Shown piece after piece: positions 34,022 to 45,270 of a DNA stretch of 64,000 nt (position 1 is its first letter; each line of letters starts with the position of its first letter). The notes beneath the pieces were generated by a model. The model did no database searches. It had not been told where the DNA came from and saw only the letters and a list, made by a program, of their open reading frames with translations. Source of the stretch: Hippophae tibetana (taxonomy: Eukaryota > Streptophyta > Magnoliopsida > Rosales > Elaeagnaceae); the NCBI GenBank assembly GCA_037013495.1, contig CM072804.1, forward strand, positions 38,666,501 through 38,730,500, read 5' to 3'. A program made the translations under genes and the position numbers.

Positions 34022-35745
34022 TATTTTTGTAAAAGAAAATAAACTTTTTATAAGATTTTAATTTTATGAAAATTTAGTATAAATGTTTTAGATAGAATTC
34101 AATGAGCCAATGAGTCTTTAAAAGGAAAAAAAATCAGACTTCTACTACTAATAACAAATTAAAATACACTTTTTAATTTAATCTTTAATAATAATTTTTA
34201 ATTATTAAATATAAAATAAATAATTTAAATTTAAAACAAGAAATAAATAACCAAATAAAATTCTAGTCTTTTGGATAAGCATGCCTATAAAGTATAATAG
34301 TACTTGGATGTTATCCACAAACAAAGATGTGGAGCTTTGACTTCAAAGTGTCGTGGACCTTTCTTCTTTTACTGTAACCTCAGTAAGTTAAAGTAAAACC
34401 GTGTGCGGTGCAACTTGCTTTTTTTCGATAAATCACAAATAATATATTATAATATTATTAAAAAATATAACTTGATTTATATAATAATATTTAATAAAAA
34501 ATTAATATTTATATTGAAATTATAATACGATTATAATATATAAAATTATTTTAACCGATAATAAAATGATGATGTCATATTAAAATCATTATTTTATCAC
34601 TAAACTTGAGTTGTGATCAGGTTAGCACAAATTACCCAAAATCTTTGTAAATTATTTTTGTACGAATTTTATTTTTTATTAAAATAGTTTGAATGAAAGA
34701 TTTAATATTATTATAATAAAATATTATATTACATTAATAAATCCTATTATAATACTACGGATTTATGGCAAGACATTATCGTATCACATTAGATACCTTT
34801 TCATATTGGATCAATATTTTTTTCACACTAGCCAAATATCTCCATACATTTAGGGTTTTGGTTGACGGAATAAAATGTGAATAAAAATTGAATGAAATGT
34901 AAAAAAAAAAATATTTTTTGATTTATTACTGTAATAAAAAAAGGAATCAATATTATAGTGTTTAGTTTACAATTGTAATGAAATAAAAAACACTATATAT
35001 TATCTTAATATCCTTATATTTAGTAAAATTTAAATAATATAATTTAATTATTATTTTTTATTCAAATAAAATAAATTATTAGAATCATAATTTTTCAAAA
35101 TAATTATTACTTAAAAATAAAATATATTATTAAAATTATTATTTTTTTAAATATGATTTAGGGTTTTTGAGTTTAAAATTTGGATTTAGATTTTAGAATT
35201 TATGGTTATATTTAGAATTGAGGTAAAATTAATAGAACAATATTCATCATATGATATAGTTTTTGGGTCAGTAATGATTTCTTTGCTGTGAAAAAAAAAA
35301 ACTTACAAATTAACGGTGTTAAGAATTAAGATCCCTATGCGGTTCTCTTCAATATTTTTGGAATTTTTTTCCGTTTGACTTAACTGAAATTTTTTTATTA
35401 ACTAATCTTAAATTGTAATGATTGTTTGGACACTAGCATACTATCATAGGTTGATATGCAAAAGGACAAATCCAACTAAGTGACAAGCAGCCACGTGGGT
35501 ACAAGTGTCAAAGTTAAATATGTATCTTTCCATTTCATTAATCTCACTTGTAATCTATGATGTCGAGGGTATTGTCCATAAAATATCTAATATTCACATC
35601 ACACTAATTGTATCTCTTTAACTTGTTATCCAGAAAATTCATTTGTGTTTATTGTAAGACACATATTTTTAAGTTTGATAACCTCTTACTAATTTAAATC
35701 AATTGAATAAAGGGATCCCTCACCTAGACATTTCTTAGCAATTAC
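31301..35745. other. very AT-rich DNA, no gene recognised
   Basis: Almost featureless A/T sequence with (AT)9 at 33225-33242 and (TA)12 at 33997-34020. No LTR, tRNA or coding similarity found. The segment 33340-33560 repeats variants of an agatt/aatct motif and might be an old MITE, but I cannot show termini. Confidence 0.5.
33997..34020. repeat. (TA)12 microsatellite
   Basis: Twelve perfect TA units. Confidence 0.9.
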
Positions 35746-35749
35746 GTCA

Positions 35750-36424
35750 AGTCACAATTAATGCATTAACAAAGCATTGTTGGATTGCAATGTGATGGTC
35801 GTTACATGAGAAGAGAAGGTTTTTAAGAATTGATACCATATGGTGGAATAAGTTATACTCATAGTAACACCTATACCTAACCAAAGTGACAAAGCAATTG
35901 GAAGAAATGTGTAGGATATTTGAAAGGATATAACAAGAAAACAAAGTGGCAATGTAGGAGCTTATGGATTCAATCAATCATCAGGGAGTCAAGAAGGAAT
36001 GTTGTCAATGGTTAGCTTGATCCATGAGGGCAGAAGTTTGAGTAGGAGCCTAGAACCTTACAGGATGAGAGCTTGATGGAATTAGAAAATGATGCATAAA
36101 ATTTGATCTATAGGTCAAGAGATTAGATCAAGGACCATACCTTTTCATTTAATGAAAGATATAGGGCATTAGGATCCCATAATAATTCACTAGTTATCAC
36201 TATTGGAATAGGTTCATGCGGTGTTTGTAGAACTTTAGTCAACACAAATAGCTTTGTTGATTTGTTTGTATTTACCTTACAAGCCCTGGGTCTTATAGTG
36301 GATGAAACATTTAAAAGGGAGATGCCTTTGGTCAGTTTTGACTGAACCACTACTTTCAACATAGGCAATCATGGTACCTATTATGGTGATCAAAGCTATG
36401 ATCATGGTAAACTTTACAGTCATT
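35750..36424 (+). pseudogene. TAT-like gag end and aspartic protease, active Asp lost
   Basis: In the plus strand the protease region (36130-36350) reads HNNSLVITIGIGSCGVCRTL, VNTNSFVDLFVFTLQALGL and FKREMPLVSFD. This follows the TAT-group pattern (HxDxLVVTxxI...-VDTGSSxDIL-...-PLxGF). The catalytic D-T-G reads N-T-N, so the enzyme is dead. The N-terminal part (35750-36120) aligns with 55730-56080 (shared phrases such as tggtggaataagttatactc versus tggtggggaaaagtatactc), with stops. Confidence 0.72.
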
Positions 36425-36541
36425 GATACTATTAGAAACTCAGGCCTAACTCAACCCAATAAGATCTCATTGAGTTAAGGATTGCCCAGACTTATAAGCA
36501 GCTTTGCTGCCTTATTCCTAGTCGATGTGGGACAAAGATAT

Positions 36542-37081
36542 TGTAAGGACTATGAGTGTTGGCTATTTTCGTAGACAAGATATTTACTTGTAAATTTGTT
36601 TTTAGGCCTACTATCAACTTTATCAAGAAAAGCCAAACAAATGCTCGAGTATCAGATATTCGTACTTCAGGTATGTCTTTTATAACTATGACACATAGGA
36701 TTATATTTATACATTTAATAGTACACGTTCATAAATCTAAAATTATTTTTGGTGTTTAAATATTTTTTATGTGTCTTAATATTTTTAAGATGTGATTTAA
36801 AAAAAATAATTTTAAGGCTTTGAATGGGCTTTGAAAAATTAAACCCAAAATGCATTTAACCCTAATACTATTAGGTATTATAATTATCTATAAATAAAGA
36901 TACATTAGGGTTGAGTGGATAGGCATAACAAAAATATATGTGCTGAAAAAAAAGGGAGGTGCCGATTGAATCCAAAGAAATAATCAAAATTTGGTGAAGA
37001 AAAGAAAAGGAACAATAGAAACATCGAAGGTAATTAATATATATTGAAAAAGTTATACAGAATGTTGGAGAAGTTAATTTA
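36542..37081 (+). repeat. SIRE-like 5' LTR, truncated
   Basis: Starts TGTAAGGACTATGAG, as the 3' LTR does at 42795. Similarity stops at gttaattta near 37081, where the sequence jumps into gag coding DNA. About 750 bp of LTR, the PBS and the gag N-terminus are deleted. Confidence 0.92.
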
Positions 37082-38153
37082 AATATGAGCTTTCTCTTGA
37101 TCCACCCAAGAAAAATAAGGATGTGGCATTCAAAAACTTCAAAAAGACATCTTTGATAGTGATGATGATATGAATGATGAGTCACTAGTCTTGTTAGCAC
37201 AAAAAATTAAGAAATTCATGAAGAAGAAGGGTCAACAAAATAATTATTCCAACAAGGGACAATCCATTCGTTGGAATGACCGAAAGTCAAGGGAAATCAA
37301 GTCTCCTAGCCTTGATGGTAAGAAAAGTAAGCCCACTAGTCCTCAATGCTTTACTTGTGGGGGATTTGGTCATATTTCTACAGATTGGGCTAACAATAAA
37401 AAGAAATTTGGAAAAGCCTTTAATGCTACACTCAGTGACATAGAAAGTGAGCAAGACAATGCTAGTAACTCAGAGGATGATGACACTAATTATTGTGCCT
37501 TCACCGCAACTTCCAATGCACATCATAATGACTCTGACCTTAGCTCGGATGAAGAAAATGAGGAAGTAAACTCTTCTCTCTTACTGTCTAAGTTTAATGT
37601 ATCGAATTATGAGGAACTATTCATGGATTTTCTAGGTGTTAGTGAAGAGAGAGATAAATTGCTTGTGGAAGTAACTAAACTTAATGATATCATCAATGTT
37701 CACAAAACAAATTCCTCTAACCTAGAGAAAGATAAACAGGAATTGTCTCATCATATTAATGCTTTGAATTTGAGACTTGCAGAAACCATTGAGGAAAACA
37801 AAAATCTTAGGCAAGAACTTAGTATTGCTAAAGAAACGATGAAAAATTTGACCATTGGTGCTAAAAAATTAACAAAAGTCCTAGACTATGGAAAGCCATA
37901 TGGAGATAAAAGAGGTCTTGGATATATAGATGAACAATCAACACCTTCATCATCCAAAACTCAATTTGTGAAACCCACTATTACTCAGGCAGGGAAGGTA
38001 GCTTTTGCACCTTATCATTCTAAGAAAATTCAGTTTGTTCCCATTTGTCATCATTGTGGTTGGAAAGGACATATTAGACCTAAGTGTAGATTTATTTATG
38101 CTTATAATTCTATCACAAATACAAATGTTTCTAAAGCACCTCAAAAAAATTGA
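37082..38153 (+). pseudogene. SIRE-like gag, N-terminally deleted, two knuckles
   Basis: The long open frame from 37170 starts MNDESLVLLAQKIKKFMKKK. It has a first knuckle CFTCGGFGHISTDW (37351-37395), whose last Cys is Trp, then an acidic Ser/Asp/Glu stretch, a coiled-coil region (about residues 150-230, LNDIINVHKTNSSNLEKDKQ and LRLAETIEENKNL) and a second intact knuckle CHHCGWKGHIRPKC (38047-38090). This Gag with coiled coil and two knuckles is typical of SIRE-type elements. Upstream coding traces (37082-37169) are in another frame and join directly to the LTR. The capsid part is missing. Confidence 0.9.
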
Positions 38154-38282
38154 AAACGTAAAGTTTTTATTACAATAACTACACAAAAAAAGGAATATAA
38201 GAAACCGGTAACTCAAATGTCCAAAATTAAAAAAAAAGGATGGGTTAAGAAATTCGAGTTGCACTGCTTTGTGGCCCATATA

Positions 38283-38500
38283 GCATTTAAAGTTAAATCA
38301 AATACCGCTTGGTATTTTGATAGTGGATGCTCTAGACACATGATAGGGAATCATTCTTTGTTTAAAACCTTTAAAGGAATACAATGAAGGGACAATTACC
38401 TTTGGTGATGGTAAAACATCTAAAATTATTGGAAAAGGCTTTGTTCAAATAAAGGGTATCCCTAAACTTGATGAAGTTTTATATGTGGAAGGACTTAAGG
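38283..38500 (+). pseudogene. SIRE-like aspartic protease, frameshifted
   Basis: TAWYFDSGCSRHMIGN carries the intact active site D-S-G. A frame change just after (about 38370) is needed before YNEGTITFGDGKTSK, IIGKGFVQIKGIP and LDEVLYVEGLKENLISISQ, the regular end of copia protease. The enzyme would free Gag, integrase and RT from the polyprotein. Confidence 0.88.
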
Positions 38501-39530
38501 AAAACTTGATTAGCATAAGTCAAATATTTGATAGTGATTTTAATGTGCAATTTACAAACAATCATTGTATTGTAACAGATCAAAAGGGTAAATGTATGAT
38601 TAAGGGAATCAGATCACATGACAATTGTTATTGTATTGATACATCACCTACAGTAACATGTAACCTAGCTAGCAATGACTCAACTACCTTGTGGCACGAA
38701 AAGCTAAGTCATATGAATTTTAAAGATCTGGTTAGATTAAGTAAAATTGAGACTGTGCGTGGTTTACCTATTCTTTCAAAAATTGAAACACCTGTATGTG
38801 GACCATGTCAATTGGGTAAACAAACTAGGATTTCTCATAAGAAGATCAAGAGTATAAATACAAATAGAGTATTGGAATTGATACATATTGACCTTATGGG
38901 TCCTATGAGAATAGAAAGTATTAGAGGTAAGAAATATATCATAGTTGTAGTATATGACTTTTCTCACTACATATGGGTAGACTTTCTTAGAGACAAGTCA
39001 GATGCTTTTGAGTTCTTCATCTCATATTTTACAAGGGTGCAAGTTGAAGCAGGTGACAAAATAGTAACCATCAAGAGAATGAGAACAAACCATGGAAAAG
39101 AGTTTAAAAATACCAAGTATGCTAACTTCTGCAAAGAACATGGTATCTTTCATGAATTCTTTGCTCCTATCACACCTCAAAAAAATGGAGTAGTTGAAAG
39201 GAAAAATAGGATACTTCAAGAGATGGAAAGAGTAATGATGCATACAAAGGGAGTCTCCAAAAGGTTTTGGGCTGAAGCTATAAACACTGCATGTCACATT
39301 ATAAATCGTGTATATCTTCGCCCAGGTACAAACCAAACTCCCTATGAGATATGGAGAGGTAAAAAACCCAATCTAAAATTTATGCATGTTTTTGGAAGTA
39401 AATGGTACATACTTAGAGATCGAGAACAGTTGGGTAAGTTTGATTCAAGAAGTGATTAAGGTATATTTCTTGGTTATTCCCTAAATAGTAGAGCTTGTAG
39501 AGTCTTCAACTGTATAACTAATGTAGTTAT
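38485..39530 (+). pseudogene. SIRE-like integrase
   Basis: One open frame (38485-39459) covers the zinc region (LWHEKLSHMNFKDLVRLSK, CGPCQLGK) and core. The catalytic blocks read VVVYDFSHYIWVDFLRDKSD (first Asp), IKRMRTNHGKEFKN (the second acid is Asn instead of Asp) and PQKNGVVERKNRI (Glu). The C-terminal part continues past a stop at 39457-39459 with [17 protein letters not shown] in the same frame. Loss of the second Asp makes it catalytically dead. It is otherwise near full length and the best preserved integrase here. Confidence 0.92.
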
Positions 39531-40935
39531 GGAATCCATAAATGTCGTTATAGATGATGGAGGTAAGAAGATTACTAGTAAAGAAGTTGGAAATGAAGAA
39601 AATTTCATAACACCTCAATTAACAATGACCAGTGACATAATTGGAATAAAAGAAGAAGAGTTAGAGGAAAGAGAAGAAAAGAAGGGAGAAGCATTAACCT
39701 CATCAATGATAAATCCAACTCGAACTTCAAAAAATCATCCTATTAAGAATATAATTGGAGATCCTAATGCAAGCATGGTAACAAGAAGAGAAATAAGTGA
39801 GGTAACCCATTTATGCTATATTTCTCAATTTGAACCAAAAAATGTGATTGAAGCTCTTAGGGATGAATTTTGGATAAATTCCATGCAGGATGAGTTAGCT
39901 CATTTCGAAAGAAATCATGTGTGGGTATTAGTACCTAAGCCTAAAAACAAAAATGTTATTGGAAAAAAATGGGTGTTCAAAAATAAATCTGATGAGCATG
40001 ACATTGTTGTTAGAAATAAGGCTAGATTAGTAGCTCAAGGCTACACACAAGTAAAAGGAGTTGATTTTGATGAAACATTTGCACTTGTAGCTAGACTAGA
40101 GTCAATTAGGATTTTACTTGCCATTTTTTTTCATATGAAGTTCAAATTATATCAAATGGATGTTAAGTCTGCCTTTTTGAATGGATTTTTGAATGAGGAG
40201 GTGTACGTGGAACAACCAAAAGGATTTGTTGATCCGAAATTTCCAAATCATGTTTACAAACTCAAAAAGGCTCTTTATGGTTTGAAACAAGCTCCACGAG
40301 CATGGTATGAGAGACTTACCAACTATCTTTTGAACAAGGGATTTATTTGAGGGGGAGTTGATAAGACTTTATTCATTAAAAGGAGTAGTGACGAGATCTT
40401 TATTGCTCAAGTTTATGTGGATGCCATAGTTTTTGGATCCACATCTAGTACACTAGTGGATGATTTTGTGCATGTTATGACAAATGAATTTAAAATGTCC
40501 ATGGTAGGTGAAATGAATTTCTTCCTTGGTTTGCAAATCAAACAATCTCGTGATAATATATTTATTTCTCAAACTAAGTACGCTTGTAACCTTGTTAAAA
40601 GGTTTGGCCTTGAAACTATCAAGCCATTACGGACTCCTTTAGGTACCAGCACAAAAATTACAAAGGACACTCAAGGTAAAAGTGTTGATCAAACCCTTTA
40701 TAGGAGTATGATAGGTAGTTTACTTTACCTCACTACAAGTAGACCTGACATATGTTTTAGTGTTGGTGTGTGTGCCCGTTATCGAGCTAACCCTAAAGAA
40801 TCACACTTAGAGAATGTAAAGAGAATCATTAGGTATATCTCAAGAACAAGTAATTATGGTTTATATTTTACTACTAACACTACTTATGAAGTAAGTGGTT
40901 TTACAGATGCCGACTGGGTAGGAAACTAGGATGAT
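39531..40935 (+). pseudogene. SIRE-like reverse transcriptase, YVDD changed to YVDA
   Basis: After an acidic linker come [80 protein letters not shown] and [23 protein letters not shown] at 40348-40350 interrupts one frame, which resumes with GGVDKTLFIKRSSDEIFIAQ. The active site reads VYVDAIVFGS (about 40408-40437): the second catalytic Asp is Ala. The C-terminal part (DDFVHVMTNEFKMSMVGEMN, FFLGLQIKQSRDNIFISQTK) is open. It would make cDNA from element RNA. Confidence 0.93.
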
Positions 40936-41358
40936 AGGAAGAGCACATCAGGTGGTTGTTTCTACATTGGAAACGACTTAGTATCATGGAACAGTAAAAA
41001 GAAGAACTCTATCTCACTTTCTACAGCTGAAGCGGAATACATTGCTGTAGAAAGCTCTTGCACACAAATACTTTGGATGAAAAACATGCTCAAGGACTAC
41101 GGTCAACCACAAGGTATGATGCTCTTATATTGTGATAACTCTAGTGCTATATGTATTTCTAAGAACCCGTTTAAACATTCTAGAACTAAGCACATTGACA
41201 TTAGGCATCACTTTATTCGAGAATTAGTTGAAGAGAAAATAGTGACACTTGAGTTTGTACCTACTGAGAGACAATTAGCTGATATATTCACTAAAGCCAT
41301 AGACACTCAAAGATTTGAGTATCTTAGAAGTACCTTGGGAATTTTTCCCTCAAATTGA
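40936..41358 (+). pseudogene. SIRE-like RNase H
   Basis: After a TAG at 40927-40929 the frame continues DDRKSTSGGCFYIGNDLVSW, ISLSTAEAEYIAVESSCTQI, LLYCDNSSAICISKNPFKHS, HIDIRHHFIRELVEEKI and LADIFTKAIDTQRFEYLRST, ending at a natural stop. The RNase H acids are present: Asp in the preceding TDADWV block, Glu in AEAEY and Asp in YCDNSS. Length and end are normal for copia pol. Confidence 0.92.
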
Positions 41359-42794
41359 ATTTCAAATTTTATTACCAAAAAAAAATAGCATCTTTGTTTG
41401 GCCAACACAATATTCGACTTATTTAATACTTACATACACATAATCGCATTTTTAGTGACTCAACTCATTTTGATATTTATTGTATAAATTATTTTACAAT
41501 TTTGGCTTATGCACACACATATTCTTGTACATGTGATGATCGATGTTGACATGAACTTATTCACACACTCACGAACACACATATATGTTATGCTTGAAGT
41601 TTATGGATTTTCTTGAAAGATTCTAGGACTTCAACTAATCTTGACTGTAAAATTGTGTTGAGTTATATTTCTTGCTTTCAAAAACTTTATCTCATGGAGG
41701 CACCTAGTATTGAGAGGGCTACCTACTATGATGTGTGAAGCTACCGCAGTGAGCGGAGAGGGCTACTTCATAACTAGTGTGAAAGTCATTATGTTAGGTT
41801 TATGGCTCGTGCAAAAAAATAATGAAAGATTATGCAAAAAACGATTACATATAAATCTTATACATTGAATGCACAAAAATAAAGAGCCAATAGAGGTTAA
41901 AAAAATATCATTTACCTCATATGTATAAAAAAATACAAAAAAAGGAAAGTCCTCCTTTAGTGGATATACTTTATTTTGTAAGATTGAAGACTCGATTACA
42001 GTTTTACATGATTGGTGATAATTTTTTCTTCTGAGTCTTTCTTGGTAGTACATAAATGAATTAATTGACATATTTGTAGATTTTAAACATATATACTACT
42101 TTAAGTAAATGTCAATATGTCATTTATGTGCAAAGTGTGCATGTGCACCTCTTCTATTCTACTTATTTATTTATATGATAAATAATCAAAATTGGAGTTA
42201 AAAAAAATGATGAGTTCTCAATTGGTTGTGTGCTTGTTTGTAATTAAATGAGTTTAATACCAAATGGCTAGTTATGAAAATTACAAAAAACAAATTCAGA
42301 TTTTTCTTCATTTTTATTTATTACCTTTTTAATTCGTTTCTAAGTTAGAGAGTCATAGAACTTAGGGGGAGTTTAAAGCATATTAAATTTATGTATTACT
42401 CTAATACTTTGTCCTTCTCGTATGTCAAAAATGGGGAGAGAAATAATGTGTTTTACTTCCATGTGTTTATTTTGTTATGCATATAGGGGGAGAACATACT
42501 TAATTAAGCTTGATTGATATGAATGCACACTACATGATTATTCTTTACACTTCGCTTATTTTTATGTAAACTGGACTAATGTACAATGAGGCTTTCATGC
42601 CAAGTTGTCCTATGCTTTGTCAATGTCATTTCAGTTACTTACAGGTTTGTCAAGTTGCAGCGAAGATGGATTCACCGGACCATAGGATAGTTCCACTATG
42701 GAGTCTGGGACCTTATTGTATTTTTATCTTATTTTTATAAGTGTCATGTAGTAAGTGAGAGATTTTTCCACACGAAAATTCAAAAGGGGGAGTT
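41359..42794 (+). other. SIRE-like 3' non-coding region with several purine tracts
   Basis: About 1.4 kb between pol and the 3' LTR. SIRE elements often carry an env-like frame here; I see none. Purine blocks recur: gggggag near 42363, ggggagagaaa near 42432, aggggga near 42485 and finally aaaagggggag at 42782-42792. The last directly precedes the LTR and is the working polypurine tract. Confidence 0.75.
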
Positions 42795-44084
42795 TGTAAG
42801 GACTATGAGTGTTGGCTATTTTTGTGGACAAAATATTTACTTGTAAATTTGTTTTTAGGCCTACTATCAAGTTTATCAAGAAAAGCCAAACAAATGCTCG
42901 AGTATTAGATATTCGTACTTCAAGTATGTCTTTTATAACTACGACACATAGGATTACATTTATACATTTAATAGTACACGTTCATAAATCTAAAATTATT
43001 TTTGGTGTTTAAATATTTTTTATATGTCTTAATATTTTTAAGATGTGATTTAAAAAAAATATTTTTTAAGGCTTTGAAAAATTAAGCCCAAAATGAATTT
43101 AACCCTAATACTATTAGGTATTATTATTATCTATAAATAAAGATACATTAGGGTTGATGGGATAGGCAGAACAAAAATATATGTGCTAAAAAAAAGGGAG
43201 TTGTCGATTGAATCCATAGAAACAATCAAAATCTGGTGAAGAATAAAAAAGGGAACAACAACAACATCAAAGGTAATTAATATATATTGAAAAAGTTATA
43301 TAGAATGTTGGAGAAGTTAATTTACATATATTGAAAGTTATACAGAAAGTTGGAGAAAGTAATTAAAATATATTGAAAGATATGCAGGAAGTTGAAAAGG
43401 AAGGTAATTAATATATATTGATTTTCTTAATTAATTTAATTCTTTTGGATTAGATATTTAGATATTAAGATTAAATAATTTTATGTGTAATCATGATTAT
43501 TTGTTTTAAGTATTAAATTTTAAGGAAGTTATTTTTATTGAATCTGTACTTAATCTTTTTGCTCTAGAATTTTTTAGTTTATTTAATTTAAATGACATAA
43601 ATTTTGAATCATCTAGTTAGGATTATTCATTGTTAAATCCGCTCTAGAATACACACGGGCACTTGTATTTTTTGTGCTAACTATTTTTCAATTGATTTGC
43701 GAACGATCTGATTTGTAGGGAGCTTATTGGAACGTTGGTTTGGAAACCACTCACGCTAATATTAGAAACTATGAAAATAGAGCAGGGGCTCGTAAGTAAA
43801 GTACATTGGGGTAGTATCGTAGGGAGGGTAGCATAAAACCGAGTTTGTACTTGAACATTTGATTTTCATAGTGGGACCGGTGGTTTTCCTCTTAGGTCAT
43901 TGTTGTGGCCTAGGTTGTTTCCAACTAAAAATATCATGTGTTATAATTTCTGCACTTTACTCTTACATACAATTACATGTCTGACCGCTTTGTTTAGGTT
44001 ATTAAATTATTAACTTGATAAAAATTAAAAATAACCTATTCACCCCCCTCTAGGTTAATTAGGTCCATAATTTATAAAATTTCA
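42795..44084 (+). repeat. SIRE-like 3' LTR, full length
   Basis: About 1290 bp. It starts TGTAAGGACTATGAG and ends tataaaatttca. Partial internal repeats of a tatattgaaa-gttata-aga-gttgga unit lie at 43265-43405. An a-c-c-t-a-t-t-caccccc-ctctagg phrase sits near the end. Confidence 0.9.
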
Positions 44085-44188
44085 GATACGTAATAGCCCC
44101 CCCTCCACACAGCGGACAAAGGTGGACATTAGCGCCACATTGAGATTGTGGTAGAGACCAAGGTCCAAACACCTAGAGATTAGGCCTA

Positions 44189-44200
44189 GCTTTGATACCA
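44189..44200 (-). promoter_or_regulatory. TRIM primer-binding site
   Basis: Minus strand TGGTATCAAAGC directly follows the LTR end TTTCTAACA, giving the TRIM's minus-strand orientation. Confidence 0.8.
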
Positions 44201-44312
44201 TGTTAGAAACCCAGTCCTAACTCAATCCAATAAGATCTCATTGAGTTAAGGATTGCCTAAACTTATAAGCAGTTTTGTTGCCTTGTTCCTAGTTGATGTG
44301 GGACAAGGATAC

Positions 44313-44960
44313 TTAATAGATACTATATCACATTATATTGTGATATTGGCAAGACCTTGGGTTCATAAAATGAAAATAGTCATATCAACTTACTCTAGCT
44401 ACCATCAAATAAGGATGTATACAATTGATAAAGAAAAAACTAACTTTATTGCTAAAGAGGGTACATTCTATTATACTCGCATGCCTTTTCGATTGAAGAA
44501 TGATAAAGATATTTATGAGAGTTTAGTGAAAATGATGTTCAAAGGCTACATTGGAAAAAACATAAAGGCATATATGGATGACATGATGGTAAAGACTTAG
44601 GAACCAAAGAATCATGTTAAGGATCTAGAGGAAATATTCAAGGTGATAATAAGCTACATAATTATACTAAAGCCAAAGAAGTGTATATCTAGTGTAGAAG
44701 CTTTGGGAATTAAACAAGAGATCATTACTCTAAATAGGTTCATCTATTGGAATTGAGTCTAGGATAAGATTATTGCATTGGTAAAGATGAAGTCACCCTC
44801 AAACTTGAAAGAGGTACAACAATTAAATGGGATGATCATTGCTCTAAACAGGCTTATACTCAAATGCATTGATAAATGTTAACCCTTCTTTAAGGTAGGT
44901 AGGAAAAATGAGGCCATTAAATTGGACAATAAATGTGAAGAGACCTTTCAAAGAAAAAAA
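44313..44960 (+). pseudogene. TAT-like reverse transcriptase, internally deleted
   Basis: Starts in the linker that follows gypsy protease (ISHYIVILARPWVHKMKIVI, the VILGRPWxHxMK motif). It jumps at STYSSYHQIR straight into the RT core (SYHQIRMYTIDKEKTNFIAK, GTFYYTRMPFRLKNDKDIYE, FKGYIGKNIKAYMDDMMVKT). The catalytic Y-x-D-D (YMDD here) is intact and open to 44600. The connection region continues in other frames (LKPKKCISSVEALGIK, MKSPSNLKEVQQLNGMIIAL). The N-terminal RT is deleted, probably through the shared YHQ codons. Confidence 0.8.
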
Positions 44961-44964
44961 ACTA

Positions 44965-45270
44965 CCCATCTATAGCATTGGCTTGCTCATGAATTTTCTT
45001 CTGAAGTATGGGACACATATCAGTGGGTGCCTCACAGTAGCATAGATATCATATGTTTTCACCTATCCTAAATTAAGCTAGTTGTTGTACCAAAATAGTA
45101 AGGTTATTAAATTTATATTCAAGATAATTTAGAGTATCTACCTCACATGCCTTCATTGGTGGTTGGTAAAAATTGGAACTAAACTGTTGAGAATTAGTAG
45201 CCATAGTTTTTATCAAGTACCTTGCCTCAGTTGGGGTTTTATTTACCAATGCTCCTACACTATATGCTAA
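44965..45270 (-). pseudogene. Athila gag, C-terminal piece
   Basis: Minus-strand blocks AYSVGALVNKTPTEARYLI, TMATNSQQFSSN and LEYKFNNLTILVQQLA, then a knuckle-like CYCEAPTDMCPILQ. The GALVNKTPxEAR and PTDMCPxLQ phrases are hallmarks of Athila Gag. It continues the gag broken at 51739. Confidence 0.82.

Larger units (their letters stand above)
36542..44084 (+). mobile_element. SIRE-like copia element, 7.5 kb
   Basis: The 5' LTR is truncated (36542-37081); the 3' LTR is complete (42795-44084, about 1290 bp), ending near the caccccctctaggtt phrase typical of SIRE/Tork LTRs. Between them lie gag, protease, integrase, RT and RNase H in copia order on the plus strand, then 1.4 kb of non-coding DNA. 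Target duplication gatat/gatac (36537-36541, 44085-44089) lies inside the TRIM. Over the first about 219 bp I count eight LTR mismatches, seven of them transitions, so it is a fairly recent insertion. Three in-frame stops and two frameshifts in gag-pol, plus loss of PBS and gag N-terminus, disable it. Confidence 0.93.
36430..44307 (-). mobile_element. TRIM (terminal-repeat retrotransposon in miniature), split by a copia element
   Basis: LTRs of about 107 bp lie at 36430-36536 and 44201-44307. On the minus strand they begin with TGTCCCACATCG, a well-known TRIM LTR start, and end ...TTTCTAACA. The internal region is about 110 bp: the PBS on the minus strand (TGGTATCAAAGC at 44189-44200) next to the right LTR, and a G-rich polypurine tract (GGAGGGGGGGC at about 44095-44106). 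Without the inserted SIRE-like element the total is about 330 bp, in the known TRIM range. TRIMs encode nothing and depend on other elements. The target duplication gatac is perfect. Confidence 0.85.
35750..44960 (+). mobile_element. TAT/Ogre-like gypsy remnant, split by nested insertions
   Basis: Left part 35750-36429 is the end of gag and the protease; right part 44313-44960 is the protease-RT linker and RT. The two halves lie either side of a TRIM with a perfect 5-bp duplication (gatac at 36425-36429 and 44308-44312). This shows they were once continuous. The left part is about as diverged from, but collinear with, 55730-56301, a second copy of the same family. Neither LTR is recognised here. 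Confidence 0.8.

Noticed and set aside
36556..36759. 67-residue open stretch, repeated at 42809-43012
   Set aside because: Both copies lie in LTRs; repetition reflects the LTR pair, not a conserved gene.
37950..38279. 109-residue minus-strand open stretch
   Set aside because: Antisense to the SIRE-like gag end; no motif of its own.
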